DNA from: CAVQFB01 sp963711675
GTDB taxonomy: Bacteria; Acidobacteriota; Terriglobia; Terriglobales; Acidobacteriaceae
Direction of reading: 5' to 3'
NCBI GenBank assembly: GCA_963711675.1
Contig: CAVQFB010000008.1
Coordinates: forward strand, 186,001 to 250,000
DNA length: 64,000 nucleotides
The notes under the pieces are model-generated. The model worked only from the letters and a program-made list of their open reading frames with translations. It made no database searches and was not told where the DNA came from. This document shows, piece after piece, positions 42,261-51,109 of this stretch (positions are counted from its first letter, which is position 1; each line of letters starts with the position of its first letter). Both the position numbers and the translations under genes were made by a program.

Positions 42261-43520
42261 ATGCCCCTGACAAGCGCATCCTCCCGACAGGCAGTTCCTG
42301 TCCTTACTGCGACCGCCCCCCGTTGCACGTCGCCACCGCTGGAACTTGTGGCGAAGCAGCCACAGGTACCGATGCTGGTGCTCGGTGGTGGTGTAACCAT
42401 GGTTGGCGTGCTTCGCATCCTTGGCAGGGCACATCTGCCGCTGTATAGCATCTGCGACAGGAATGATCTGGCAACCCGCTCGCGCTGGTACCGTGAACCT
42501 CCGCTTCACGGCGCGGGAGATCTCAGTCCTGACGACCTTCCTGCATTTCTTCGTCTGCTGCCTTTCAACCGCGCGGTCCTGCTCCCTTGCACCGACGATT
42601 GGGTAAAGGCTGTGGTATCTCTGCCTGAGCACCTGGCGAGCCAATTCCCATGCAGTGTGCCGGAAGCTTCCGTAGCGTGCGCGATTATGGACAAGTGGCG
42701 CTTTGCCAAGTTGCTGGATGCGACGGCTACGCCACACCCCCGGACCATCCTGCTGAGGTCGCGCGAAGAACTTGAGTCGGCAGCCGCAAACATCACTGAG
42801 CAGACCATCTTGAAGCCGCTGTCCTCGACCGAATTTGCCCGCAAGCACGGCGTCAAGGGCTATGTGGTGAGCCGGGCGGAGGAAGCCATCTCCCTCGGTG
42901 CGAAAATCGATTTCCCCATTATGTGGCAGGAGTACATCCCGGGTCCGCCGACGGCAAATTACTTCGTCGACGGCTTCGCGGACCGCAAGAACCGCGTCTG
43001 TACGCAATTCGCGCGGCGCAGGCTCAGAATGTATCCCTTAGACCTGGGCAACAGCAGTCTCATGGTGAGCATACCGCTGCACGAAGTGGGTCCGGCATTG
43101 GATTCTCTCAATGCGCTGCTGGCACGCATTCACTACCGGGGTATTTTCAGCGCCGAATTCAAGTACGATCAGCGGGATGGAATATTCAAGATCCTCGAAA
43201 TCAATACTCGCCCCTGGTGGTACATCGAGTTCGCGGCCCATTGTGGAATTGATGTCTGCCGCTTTTCCTACCTTGATGCTCTCAATCTGCCCCTCAAGCC
43301 GCTTTACCAGTACCTGGTGGGCAGGCAATGCGTGTTTCTGGTCCAGGATTTTCGCGCCTATCGCACGTTGCGGAGTAGTTCTGGCCTCGGATTTTCTTCT
43401 TGGGTCCGATCCTGGATGACAGCGGAAGATACACTCTTCGTGTTGGACGATCTCCGCCCCGGCCTCACCCTCCTCATGGACGTTCTCAAGAGCCGCTTAC
43501 ACCTCTCGCCGTCGCACTAA
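42261..43520 (+). CDS. ATP-grasp family ligase
   Basis: A protein of 419 residues from the ATG at 42261, the first ATG in frame; a TTG at 42108 would overlap the export gene and adds an unlikely sequence. MLVLGGGVTMVGVLRILGRA is a Rossmann-like pre-ATP-grasp region; CTDDWVKAVVSLPEHL and IMDKWRFAKLLDATATPHP lead into the ATP-grasp fold with ILKPLSSTEFARKHGVKGY, IMWQEYIPGPPTANYFVDGF and the metal-binding FKILEINTRPWWY. Such enzymes form amide bonds from carboxyl-phosphates. As the last gene of the locus it may couple an amino acid or similar group to a sugar. The substrate is unknown. Confidence 0.8.
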   Translation: MPLTSASSRQAVPVLTATAPRCTSPPLELVAKQPQVPMLVLGGGVTMVGVLRILGRAHLPLYSICDRNDLATRSRWYREPPLHGAGDLSPDDLPAFLRLLPFNRAVLLPCTDDWVKAVVSLPEHLASQFPCSVPEASVACAIMDKWRFAKLLDATATPHPRTILLRSREELESAAANITEQTILKPLSSTEFARKHGVKGYVVSRAEEAISLGAKIDFPIMWQEYIPGPPTANYFVDGFADRKNRVCTQFARRRLRMYPLDLGNSSLMVSIPLHEVGPALDSLNALLARIHYRGIFSAEFKYDQRDGIFKILEINTRPWWYIEFAAHCGIDVCRFSYLDALNLPLKPLYQYLVGRQCVFLVQDFRAYRTLRSSSGLGFSSWVRSWMTAEDTLFVLDDLRPGLTLLMDVLKSRLHLSPSH

Positions 43521-43560
43521 CCTAGCAGCCGCTCCTCGCGTCACCCCTGCCCACGACTGT

Positions 43561-43608
43561 CCCTCCGCACAACCATCCCCTCGCACAACTATCCCTCCGC
43601 GCACGAAC
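43561..43608. repeat. Three imperfect 16-bp tandem repeats
   Basis: CCCTCCGCACAACCAT (43561), CCCCTCGCACAACTAT (43577) and CCCTCCGCGCACGAAC (43593) lie head to tail in the 107 bp between the ATP-grasp stop and the end of the converging CRTAC1 gene. They are direct repeats with no spacer and no secondary structure that would act as a terminator. Confidence 0.6.
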
Positions 43609-43627
43609 CCTCATGACACTGTAGCGA

Positions 43628-45416
43628 TTATTTGGCGGGTGGCTTGGGATGAATCTGTTCTGCGGGGACGACTCCCTTTTGTTCCAGGATCGAATAGAAC
43701 TTGTCAGCTGCCAGGTTCTTGATCGTGTCGGTGGCGCCCGATGGCCAGCGAATCTCGACGGTATCGATCTTGGTAGCGGCTCCCAGGCCGAAGTGAACCC
43801 GAAGATCGCTTTGGGATAGATAGCTGCCCCCGCTCCGAATCTGTTCGGTCTGCGTCATTCCGTCAGCCGTGATCTTCACTCTCGCTCCGATCGCCAGACG
43901 ATTACTCTTCGTGCCCGCCAGCTCAAAGCTCACCCAGTGTCGGCCCGGTACACCCCGGTTGCGAAGGACTCTGGGTGCACCATCAATATCTTCGATCACG
44001 ACGTCGACTTGCCCGTCGTTGAAAAGATCCCCCACCGCCAGACCGCGCGAGACGCGTTTCTCGGTAAGCGCAGGACCCGCCTGCTGACTCGCGTCACAAA
44101 AAGTGCCATTGCCCTGATTAAGGTGAAGCAGTCCCGGCTGCTGATAGCCGGCGCCGGATGGCAAGGTGGCGACCTGCGGGTAGACGTGTCCCGAGACCGC
44201 GATCAGATCGAGCCAGCCGTCGTTGTCGACATCGAAAAACGCGTCACCCCACTTGACGAACGGCATGGAGGGCAGGCCCACTCCGGCTTCGTAAGCGACA
44301 TCGTCGAACTGCCAGTCGCCATTGTTGCGATATAGAACGTTGTATTCATTCTCAAAGTTAGTGATGTAAATCGAGGGCAGGCCATTATGCAGATAGTCGC
44401 CGATGGCAACGCCCATGCACGCCTGTTCGGTGCCGTCGCGGCTCACCGAAGTACCCGATTCCAGGCCAATCTCCGAGAACTTTCCGTTCCCCTCATTCTT
44501 ATATAGGTAGTTGGGCGTGGCATCGTTCGCAATGAAGATGTCCTGACGGCCGGTATTGTTGAAGTCAACGAAGGTGACGCCCAGGCCGAAATAGCCGTTG
44601 GGATCGTCGACACCAGCCTTTTTTGGAAACGTCGGTAAAGGTGCCGTCGCCATTGTTGTGATAGAGAGAGTCTCCGGCGCCTTTCAGGCCGCGCGGCCCG
44701 CACTGTACATCCAGCCCACGGAACGTGCAGATGGGGAGTTTGCCGAAGCCGGGCAGGCTGTCGAGATGGAAGTCGACGTAGTTGGTGACCATCAGGTCGA
44801 CGAAGCCGTCGTTGTCGTAGTCGCCGAAGGCCGCGCCGGTGGAATTGCGATCGTCGCCCACGCCGGCTTTGGCCGTGACGTCGGTAAATGTGCCGTCGCC
44901 ATTGTTGCGATAGAGGACATTCGCGCCCAGGCAGGTGATGTAGAGATCGGGCCAGCCATCATTGTTATAGTCACCCACCGCGCCACCATTGGCGAAACAG
45001 GGTGTGGCGACTCCGGCCTTGTCAGTCACATCGGTAAACGTGCCATCGTGGTTGTTGTGGTAAAGAGCGCCGCGCGCTTTCTCATGCTTCAGAGCCATTT
45101 CCACGGTGGGAGCGTTGGTGAAGTAGAGGTCGGGCCAGCCGTCACGATCGTAGTCGATGAGCAAGACCCCGCCGCTCATCGACTCCGGAATGTATTTCTT
45201 CTCTGGCGAATAAGTGTGCCGGAACTGAATTCCCGCCTTCTCGGTAACATCTTCCAGCTGTGGAACCGGTCGGCCGGAGCAAACCATCTTCTTGAGTCCC
45301 GCGGGGGGCGGTGGAGCGGCATCGTGTCCTGCCTGCGCTGACGCCAGAAATGTCAGCTCTATAAGAGCCAGGAATGCGAAGAGCGCGTTGCGGAGGACGA
45401 CAGTCATAGATTTCAT
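43628..45416 (-). CDS. CRTAC1-family VCBS/ASPIC-UnbV protein (frameshifted)
   Basis: An exported protein of about 595 residues, split by one extra base. It has a signal peptide (LRNALFAFLALIELTFLASAQ), then FG-GAP/VCBS repeats with calcium-binding-like acidic loops (DYDRDGWPDLY, DYNNDGWPDLY, DYDNDGFVDLM, DVDNDGWLDLI), and a C-terminal ASPIC/UnbV domain (IRSGGSYLSQSDLRVHFGLG). The frame breaks after GTFTDVSKK: the minus strand reads AAAAAAGGCTGG where AAAAAAGCTGG would give KKAGVDDPNGYFG, near 44617-44624 in an A-run. The start at 45416 forms an ATGA overlap with the TPR gene. CRTAC1 proteins are thought to be extracellular binding or adhesion proteins; the exact role is not known. Confidence 0.85.
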
Positions 45417-46954
45417 TCGGGACGTGCTGGCTCGGTCTTTTGACCCGGCGGCGCAGGCAAAGTGATATTCCTGCTCTTGGCCTTCAGATCACGATAGATT
45501 TTCGCCTCGCGGTCCGCATCGTCTTTCTGCCCCACGGCGCGATACGCCGACTGGAGCTGGTAGTGAACCGGCTCGAGCTCTGGCCTGAGCCGGGCCGCGG
45601 CCTCAAGGTAAGGAATCGCCTCGGCTGGCTTTCCCGTGCGCAACAATTCCTTGCCCAACTCATAGTTTGCTTCCGGATGGTCGGGCTTGGCAGCTAATAC
45701 CTTGTGCAGCCACTCGACCGCCTCCTGGTTCTGAGACTGCTGCAACAACACAAAAGCGAGGTGATACTCCGAGTCGGTGTTACCCGGATCAAGTTGGAGC
45801 TCGCTGCGAAATTCCTGAGTTGCCTCTGCAGGATTGTCCTGGCGAATCAGGGCAAGCCCGGCAAGATAGTGGGCGCCCAGGAGCTTGGGATAAGCCACCA
45901 GGGCTTTGTGGCAAGCGTCCACAGTGCGCGGATAATTGCCCATTTGTGACCATGACTGTGCGACGAGAATCCAGGTTTCGCTCGGCAGCTGCTGTTTCTC
46001 TAATTTGTCGAGAAGCGCGGTCGCGTCAGGATATTTGTTGATCTTGACCAGCGAGGCAGCCCAGGCGTAAGCCAGCTCGGGTTGATCCCACACTGCGTCC
46101 CCAAGGGGCGTGAAGGTCTGAACCGCCTCCGCAAATGCGCTCGTGGCGAACTGTGACATGGCCAGCACCGAACGCGCCACTTTGTCGCCTGGAGCGGCTG
46201 CCACCACCGGACGCAAAGCGCGAACCGCCTCCGGGTAGTCTGATAGACGGACGGCAGCCATGCCGATGTTCCGCATAAGTCCGGGAGTGTCAGGATTCCA
46301 CCGTTCGGCTTCGTGAAAATGGTTCATCGCCAACGAATAACTCTGTTGACGGGCTTCGTTGGCGCCGAGGCCATTGAAGGCGATAGCCAGGATCTTAGCC
46401 AGTTCCTGCTCGCGCGCAGTTTCCCGCGGAGCCGTCGTGCCGGTCGATTCGCGGGTGGTCTCGCTGGCGCCGGAGCGCACGGGTGACTGTGCAATCTGGA
46501 GTCGCTTGCGGGTCTTGGGCAAATCTTCAAAGGCAAGTGATCGGCCGTAAAGCTCGACGGCTTCCCGTGAGTTGTGTTGAGTGAAACGGAGGTCGCCGAT
46601 TTGTCGTAGAGCCAGGGCGATGACATGACGAGCGGCGGCTGAAATAGGTGATGCGTCGCCCGATCGATTTGCAGAGTCAAGCGCTGTCAGTGCGGCTCGC
46701 AACTCTGACGCGTCGGCGGCCGTCGCCGCGAAAGACGCGGGTACTTTGGATGTGAAAGCTTTTTGTTGCTGCGCACTGAGGAAGGGGCAAGCCAGGAAGA
46801 TGGCACACAGCCCGAGAACGCCCAGATGTCGATCGTAAGCTGTAGCAGAAGGGAAGTGGGGAACTCTGGTTTTCGGCGTGATGCCTGGCGAAAGTGCCAC
46901 TCGAACCACCTGTTTCCAGGAGCAGACACTAACCGGCAGGACTCGTGGAGTCAA
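45413..46954 (-). CDS. Secreted TPR-repeat protein
   Basis: Up to 513 residues. The true start is uncertain: the longest frame uses a TTG at 46954, while a GTG near 46891 with AGGTGG upstream would give a shorter leader before the hydrophobic signal LGVLGLCAIFLACPFLSAQ. From about residue 85 the chain is mostly helical tetratricopeptide repeats, with clear copies in the second half (AEATQEFRSELQLDPGNTD, QEAVEWLHKVLAAKPDHPEA, AEAIPYLEAAARLRPELEP). The tail is Pro/Lys-rich. It lies between the TonB receptor and the CRTAC1 gene in one operon and may scaffold a periplasmic assembly. No enzymatic domain is present. Confidence 0.82.
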   Translation of the reverse strand: MTPRVLPVSVCSWKQVVRVALSPGITPKTRVPHFPSATAYDRHLGVLGLCAIFLACPFLSAQQQKAFTSKVPASFAATAADASELRAALTALDSANRSGDASPISAAARHVIALALRQIGDLRFTQHNSREAVELYGRSLAFEDLPKTRKRLQIAQSPVRSGASETTRESTGTTAPRETAREQELAKILAIAFNGLGANEARQQSYSLAMNHFHEAERWNPDTPGLMRNIGMAAVRLSDYPEAVRALRPVVAAAPGDKVARSVLAMSQFATSAFAEAVQTFTPLGDAVWDQPELAYAWAASLVKINKYPDATALLDKLEKQQLPSETWILVAQSWSQMGNYPRTVDACHKALVAYPKLLGAHYLAGLALIRQDNPAEATQEFRSELQLDPGNTDSEYHLAFVLLQQSQNQEAVEWLHKVLAAKPDHPEANYELGKELLRTGKPAEAIPYLEAAARLRPELEPVHYQLQSAYRAVGQKDDADREAKIYRDLKAKSRNITLPAPPGQKTEPARPE

Positions 46955-46992
46955 GCCCTGCCGGTCAGAGGTTGTGGATCTCAGCCAGATGA

Positions 46993-49900
46993 TCAGAAGA
47001 TAAACTTCAAACCATACTGGAATTCACGATCGTTATTGTTCACGATACCCGTTGCAGCCAGAGTGCTGCCAGCCTGCTGCACCGTGATCAGATTGTTGGT
47101 TGCGCTGCAGGCCTGATACTTGCCAGCGCTATTCGCCGAACCGCAATTGACCGATCCGATCGGATTGCCGTTCGCGTTCGGTGCAAAGTTGGGGTGGTTG
47201 AAGAAGTTGAATGCATCCATGTGGAACTGCAGGCTCAACCTCTCGCCGATCTTCCAGGTCTTGCGCAGCGAGAAGTCGTCGTTGACGAATTTCGGACCAT
47301 CACAAAAGCCCGGAGGCTCGTTGCCCAAGGTTCCAATCGTTTGTCCGACGACGGTAAACGCCGCAGGATTGTAGATGTTAGGTCCCTTGCTCCCGGCGGT
47401 GCAGCTCGTGCCGGTGATGAAGGGACGCCGGTTGGAGCCAGGAGCCCACGGTGGACCCGCGTTGCCGGTTCCGTACAGAGCGTTCAGGTTTGACACCTGG
47501 CCGGGCGCCAAGCCCGCGGTATTCTCCCCCAATCCGGAGGCGAATATCGTCGTGGAAGGTCCCGACTCTGCGGTCAGAATCGTAGCCAGTTGCCAATCGC
47601 CGAAGGCCCCGCGCACGAATGTGTTCTGTCCCTTCAGTCCGGGCAAGGGCACGACTACATTCGCGACAAAGATGTGCGGACGATTGATCTGGGTGCGGCC
47701 ATTATCCAGGCTGGGATTCGTTCCCAGGGTCAAAGTCTGGTAGTTGGCCGTGCCGTTGGACTCGTCAAGCGGAACATTCCCCATCGACTTGGAATAAGTG
47801 TAGGAGAAGTTCATGGTAGCGCCCTTGATCCGAGCCTTAAACAAGGTTTGCAAGGCGTTGTAATGGGCATCGCCGAGATGTGACCACCACGTCAGGAAAC
47901 CGAAGTTCGAATAAGGCCGCAACGAATTACAGTTGCTCATGAAGGCGCAGGCGCCCCACGAGGATTGTGGCACTTCGTTGATGTCAGAGGTGGTGAGCTG
48001 GTGGATTGCCCGGTTGCCCACATACGCTACCTGCAGGCTGGTTTCTCGAGCAAAGCTATGCTCCACGCTCACGTTCCACTGCCAGGAGTTGGGGATATTG
48101 GTCCCCGGGTCTATACCTCCCGTTGGAGACGTTTGAGCGGTCGCGAACTGGCTGGCCGAAAGCGAAGCACCATCCAGGGTTCGGGTGTAGCCGTTGGCGT
48201 TGAGCGCGAACGGCGCATTGCTCGACAGGGTGTAGATTGCGGTTCTGTCGCGCTGGAAGAACTGGCCGACACCGGCGCGAATTGCCGTATTTCCATCCCC
48301 CATCAAGTCGTATGCGACACCCAGCCGAGGCGCAAACAGGTGATAGTTCTGGTTGCGCAGGTACTTGTTCGGTCCGGGTACGCCAGCGGTAAAGGTGGTT
48401 CCGAAGGTATTGTTGGTTTTAATGCAGGGATTCGTACCGGGAACGATCCACAATCCATTGCAAGCGTCCGTAGCGGGCAGGGCTGGATTGTAGAGTGATG
48501 GTTGGAAGCTGGTCTGTTGACCGTTCAGCGCATACGGAGTGAGCAGTATGGAATACCGCACACCGTAGTCCAAAGTCAGCTTCCGGTTGACCTTCCACGA
48601 ATCTCCAGCATAGAGTTCGTAGTCGCGCCAACGGACCTGGTTGTAGATGTCGGTGGATGTTTCGGAGACTCCACTGAATGTGTTACCCACAAGCATGGCA
48701 TTGGCCAGAGCCATGCCCGTCGGAATACTCGCATTCGAGTCCCTGGTGTTGAAGTTTGCCCGCTCTGCGCTGCCGCCTCCAGTGTCTTCATTCTTGAGGT
48801 TGAAGCCCATAAAGCCGCCAAACTTCAGAGTGTGGTTGCGATAAATCCACGACACATCATCCCGCACGTTGTACAGGTCCTGCTTGTTGTTCCACGGAGC
48901 GATCATCTGAGGTGGACCACCGCCTATTGAGGCGCCGCAGGAATTCCCGCAATTGACGACGGGAATGCCGACGGAATGGGTCTTCAGATCTGACGGGAAC
49001 AAGGTCGGGAAAGCTGTGTTCAGGGTGGCCGCAAGACCCGGATCGGTTCCACCGGGAGTGATGTTGATGCGATTGTTGGAATAAGAGAACTCCGCATCGT
49101 TGATCAGCTTGGAGCCAATGGTGGTCGTGATCTTGGCCACGATCGACTTCGAGGGCTGCGCCCAGTTGCTTTCGAGTTGCGGGAACTGGTCATCACCCCA
49201 GTAGCCCGCGGACGGCGCTGGGTTGATCCACGCATCCTGGGTGTAGCGGAACATAATCGTGTTGTTCTTGGTGAGGTTGAAGTCGGCGCGCGCATTTTCC
49301 TGTCTCCAGTTCAAATGCGTGCTGGGATTCTGCAGCCAGTTGGCGCAACCGGCAGAGCCGGCCGCGGCAGTGCCAACCCCGGGAGCGGTGAGCGGGCAGC
49401 TCAGATTGGGCAGGGGGAAGTTCCCCATGTCGGCAATCATGCCCTGCAGAGGTTGAGCAATCACCCATGGCTTTCCCGCTGCCTGGTATTGCGCAGGAAT
49501 AGCGGTCAGGGTGTCGCCGCAGCTTATCCCACCGGAGAAGTCCCCAGTGCGCTCACCAGCGGTTGGTACGCAACCGGTACGATGAACACCCCGGACTTCG
49601 CGGTTCCACTCCTGGCTCCAGAAGAAGAACAGCTTGTCCTTCTTGATGGGGCCGCCAAAGGAGTATCCGAAGTCGTTACGGCGAAGGATCGCCTTGTCGG
49701 CGTTCGGATTGGCGTAAACGCTGTTAGTACTCGGATTGAAAACGCCAGCAGCGCGATCGGATGCCGCCTGCCTGGCCGAGAACCAGTCATAAGCGTTGAG
49801 CTTGTCGTTGCGCCCGATATAGAAGCCGCTTCCATGAAACTGGTTGCTTCCTCCACGCGTAACGATGTTGATGACTCCGCCCGACGCTTGTCCATACTCC

Positions 49901-50592
49901 GGACCGTAAGCATTGCGCAGCATCTTGAATTCCGCGATGGATTCAAGCGACGGATAGATCAGGATGGTTCGGTTGGAACCTACGTCATTGTTGTTGGCGC
50001 CGTCCACCAGGAACAGGTTGTTCGCCATGGAGTTTCCGTTGATGCTGAAGTCCACGCCGCCTTTCAAACCCTTGCCCACGGCGTCGAACGTTCTGGCGGA
50101 GGAGACTCCCGGCTGCAGTTGCGTCAATTCCACGAAGTTACGGCCGTTTAGGGGCAGGTTTCGCACCTGCGAGCCTTCGACCACTTCGCCGAGTTGAGCA
50201 CTGTCTGTCTGCACCTGAATGGCATTGGCCTCGACGGTGACTTGCTCCGTCGTCTTGCCCAGTTTGAGTTGCACATTCACCAAAGACGTGCTGGCTACGT
50301 GCAATTCGACGTTACTGGTAACCGCCTCGCTGTAACCCATCTGCCGCACCCTGATCTGATAGGTGCCCGCTGGCAGCTCGGCAGCAACATATTCGCCCAT
50401 GTCGTTGGTTGTCACATTGCGAACCAATCCGGTCGCAGGATTGTTGATGGTGATGTTGGCGCCCGAAATAACTGCGCCACTGGGGTCTGTCACCACGCCG
50501 CTGATCGTTCCGGTGATTTGGCCATACAGCGGGGTGAGTAACAAGAATAATGAGCATGCAACTATGAATAGCCGGCTACTCCATCGTTTCAT
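46993..50592 (-). CDS. TonB-dependent receptor with carboxypeptidase-regulatory-like domain
   Basis: A 1199-residue outer-membrane protein typical of Acidobacteria. Signal peptide MKRWSSRLFIVACSLFLLL is followed by a carboxypeptidase regulatory-like domain (about 26-105: GTISGVVTDPSGAVISGANI), a plug region with LPLNGRNFVELTQLQPGV and NGNSMANNLFLVDGANNND, then FKMLRNAYGPEYGQASGGVI and a long beta-barrel ending with the aromatic C-terminus EFQYGLKFIF. GAGGATGAG seven bases before the ATG fixes the start. These receptors import oligosaccharides or other large ligands using TonB energy. No SusD-like gene accompanies it; TPR and CRTAC1 genes follow instead. The ligand is unknown. Confidence 0.93.
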   Translation of the reverse strand: MKRWSSRLFIVACSLFLLLTPLYGQITGTISGVVTDPSGAVISGANITINNPATGLVRNVTTNDMGEYVAAELPAGTYQIRVRQMGYSEAVTSNVELHVASTSLVNVQLKLGKTTEQVTVEANAIQVQTDSAQLGEVVEGSQVRNLPLNGRNFVELTQLQPGVSSARTFDAVGKGLKGGVDFSINGNSMANNLFLVDGANNNDVGSNRTILIYPSLESIAEFKMLRNAYGPEYGQASGGVINIVTRGGSNQFHGSGFYIGRNDKLNAYDWFSARQAASDRAAGVFNPSTNSVYANPNADKAILRRNDFGYSFGGPIKKDKLFFFWSQEWNREVRGVHRTGCVPTAGERTGDFSGGISCGDTLTAIPAQYQAAGKPWVIAQPLQGMIADMGNFPLPNLSCPLTAPGVGTAAAGSAGCANWLQNPSTHLNWRQENARADFNLTKNNTIMFRYTQDAWINPAPSAGYWGDDQFPQLESNWAQPSKSIVAKITTTIGSKLINDAEFSYSNNRINITPGGTDPGLAATLNTAFPTLFPSDLKTHSVGIPVVNCGNSCGASIGGGPPQMIAPWNNKQDLYNVRDDVSWIYRNHTLKFGGFMGFNLKNEDTGGGSAERANFNTRDSNASIPTGMALANAMLVGNTFSGVSETSTDIYNQVRWRDYELYAGDSWKVNRKLTLDYGVRYSILLTPYALNGQQTSFQPSLYNPALPATDACNGLWIVPGTNPCIKTNNTFGTTFTAGVPGPNKYLRNQNYHLFAPRLGVAYDLMGDGNTAIRAGVGQFFQRDRTAIYTLSSNAPFALNANGYTRTLDGASLSASQFATAQTSPTGGIDPGTNIPNSWQWNVSVEHSFARETSLQVAYVGNRAIHQLTTSDINEVPQSSWGACAFMSNCNSLRPYSNFGFLTWWSHLGDAHYNALQTLFKARIKGATMNFSYTYSKSMGNVPLDESNGTANYQTLTLGTNPSLDNGRTQINRPHIFVANVVVPLPGLKGQNTFVRGAFGDWQLATILTAESGPSTTIFASGLGENTAGLAPGQVSNLNALYGTGNAGPPWAPGSNRRPFITGTSCTAGSKGPNIYNPAAFTVVGQTIGTLGNEPPGFCDGPKFVNDDFSLRKTWKIGERLSLQFHMDAFNFFNHPNFAPNANGNPIGSVNCGSANSAGKYQACSATNNLITVQQAGSTLAATGIVNNNDREFQYGLKFIF

Positions 50593-51109
50593 TTCTCATC
50601 CTCGTTTCGCACGGTGTCACAAGCGCCCGCAGGCTGCGACTGTGAACCGTTATCGAGTGAGCAGCTTGCAACTCACCCGTAGTTTTAATAGCAACAATAA
50701 CGATTTTGTGCGCTACAACGAATCATTACGCGATACCGCGCAGCGCCTGTCAACGTAAAACTTCCTAGCAACCTGGCAAGCGATGCCAAAACAGGAAGTG
50801 AGCGCCAGGTGCGTTGCTCATACCAAAATCCGGAGTGTGCGTGTTAAAAACGGGAGCCCGTAGTGGCCAAATTCTCCACGCACTTATGAGATTTAGAACT
50901 TCGCGTGTGAATCTTGGGAGCGTCAGTCGCTTCAGAGTGAGAGCTACGGCGCTTCAGTTGGCAAAACTGGTCGGACCGCAGCCGATCCGGCTTTGCCTCC
51001 CAGCGTGCCATCATCCCCCATCGCCATCGCGCTGTCCGTATCAATGATCACAGCAGGTTAGTACGTACGTCACAGCGTTTGGGTTATCCGGCGCTTAAGC
51101 TCGAAGCGC
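50593..51109. promoter_or_regulatory. Shared divergent control region of two operons
   Basis: 517 bp without a credible gene, between the TonB receptor operon (minus) and the DAHP synthase operon (plus). It contains a nested inverted repeat at 50760-50799 and a 10-mer ACGAATCATT (50718-50727) that also occurs at 36026-36035 before asnB. No remnant of the missing N-terminal DAHP synthase domain was recognised here. Promoters for both operons must lie here or inside gene starts; no consensus boxes were identified. Confidence 0.45.
50760..50799. repeat. Nested inverted repeat (hairpin)
   Basis: ACTTCCT at 50760-50766 pairs with AGGAAGT at 50793-50799, and inside it TGGCA (50774-50778) pairs with TGCCA (50784-50788) around a 5-nt loop. 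No T-run follows. It could be an operator or a leader hairpin in the transcript of either divergent operon. Confidence 0.45.

Noticed and set aside
12021..43520. Exosortase/PEP-CTERM system
   Set aside because: AsnB, AMP-ligase and FemAB types resemble those of exosortase loci, but no exosortase, PEP-CTERM tail or associated sensor genes were found.
43561..43608. Tandem repeats considered as a CRISPR remnant
   Set aside because: Only three 16-bp units, head to tail without spacers and not palindromic; no cas genes.
44598..45341. 247-codon plus-strand frame opposite the CRTAC1 gene
   Set aside because: It is the complement of DxDxDG-type repeats, which produces long Val/Ile-rich antisense frames.
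49177..50151. 324-codon plus-strand frame opposite the TonB receptor
   Set aside because: No motif or ribosome site; it is the complement of conserved receptor sequence.
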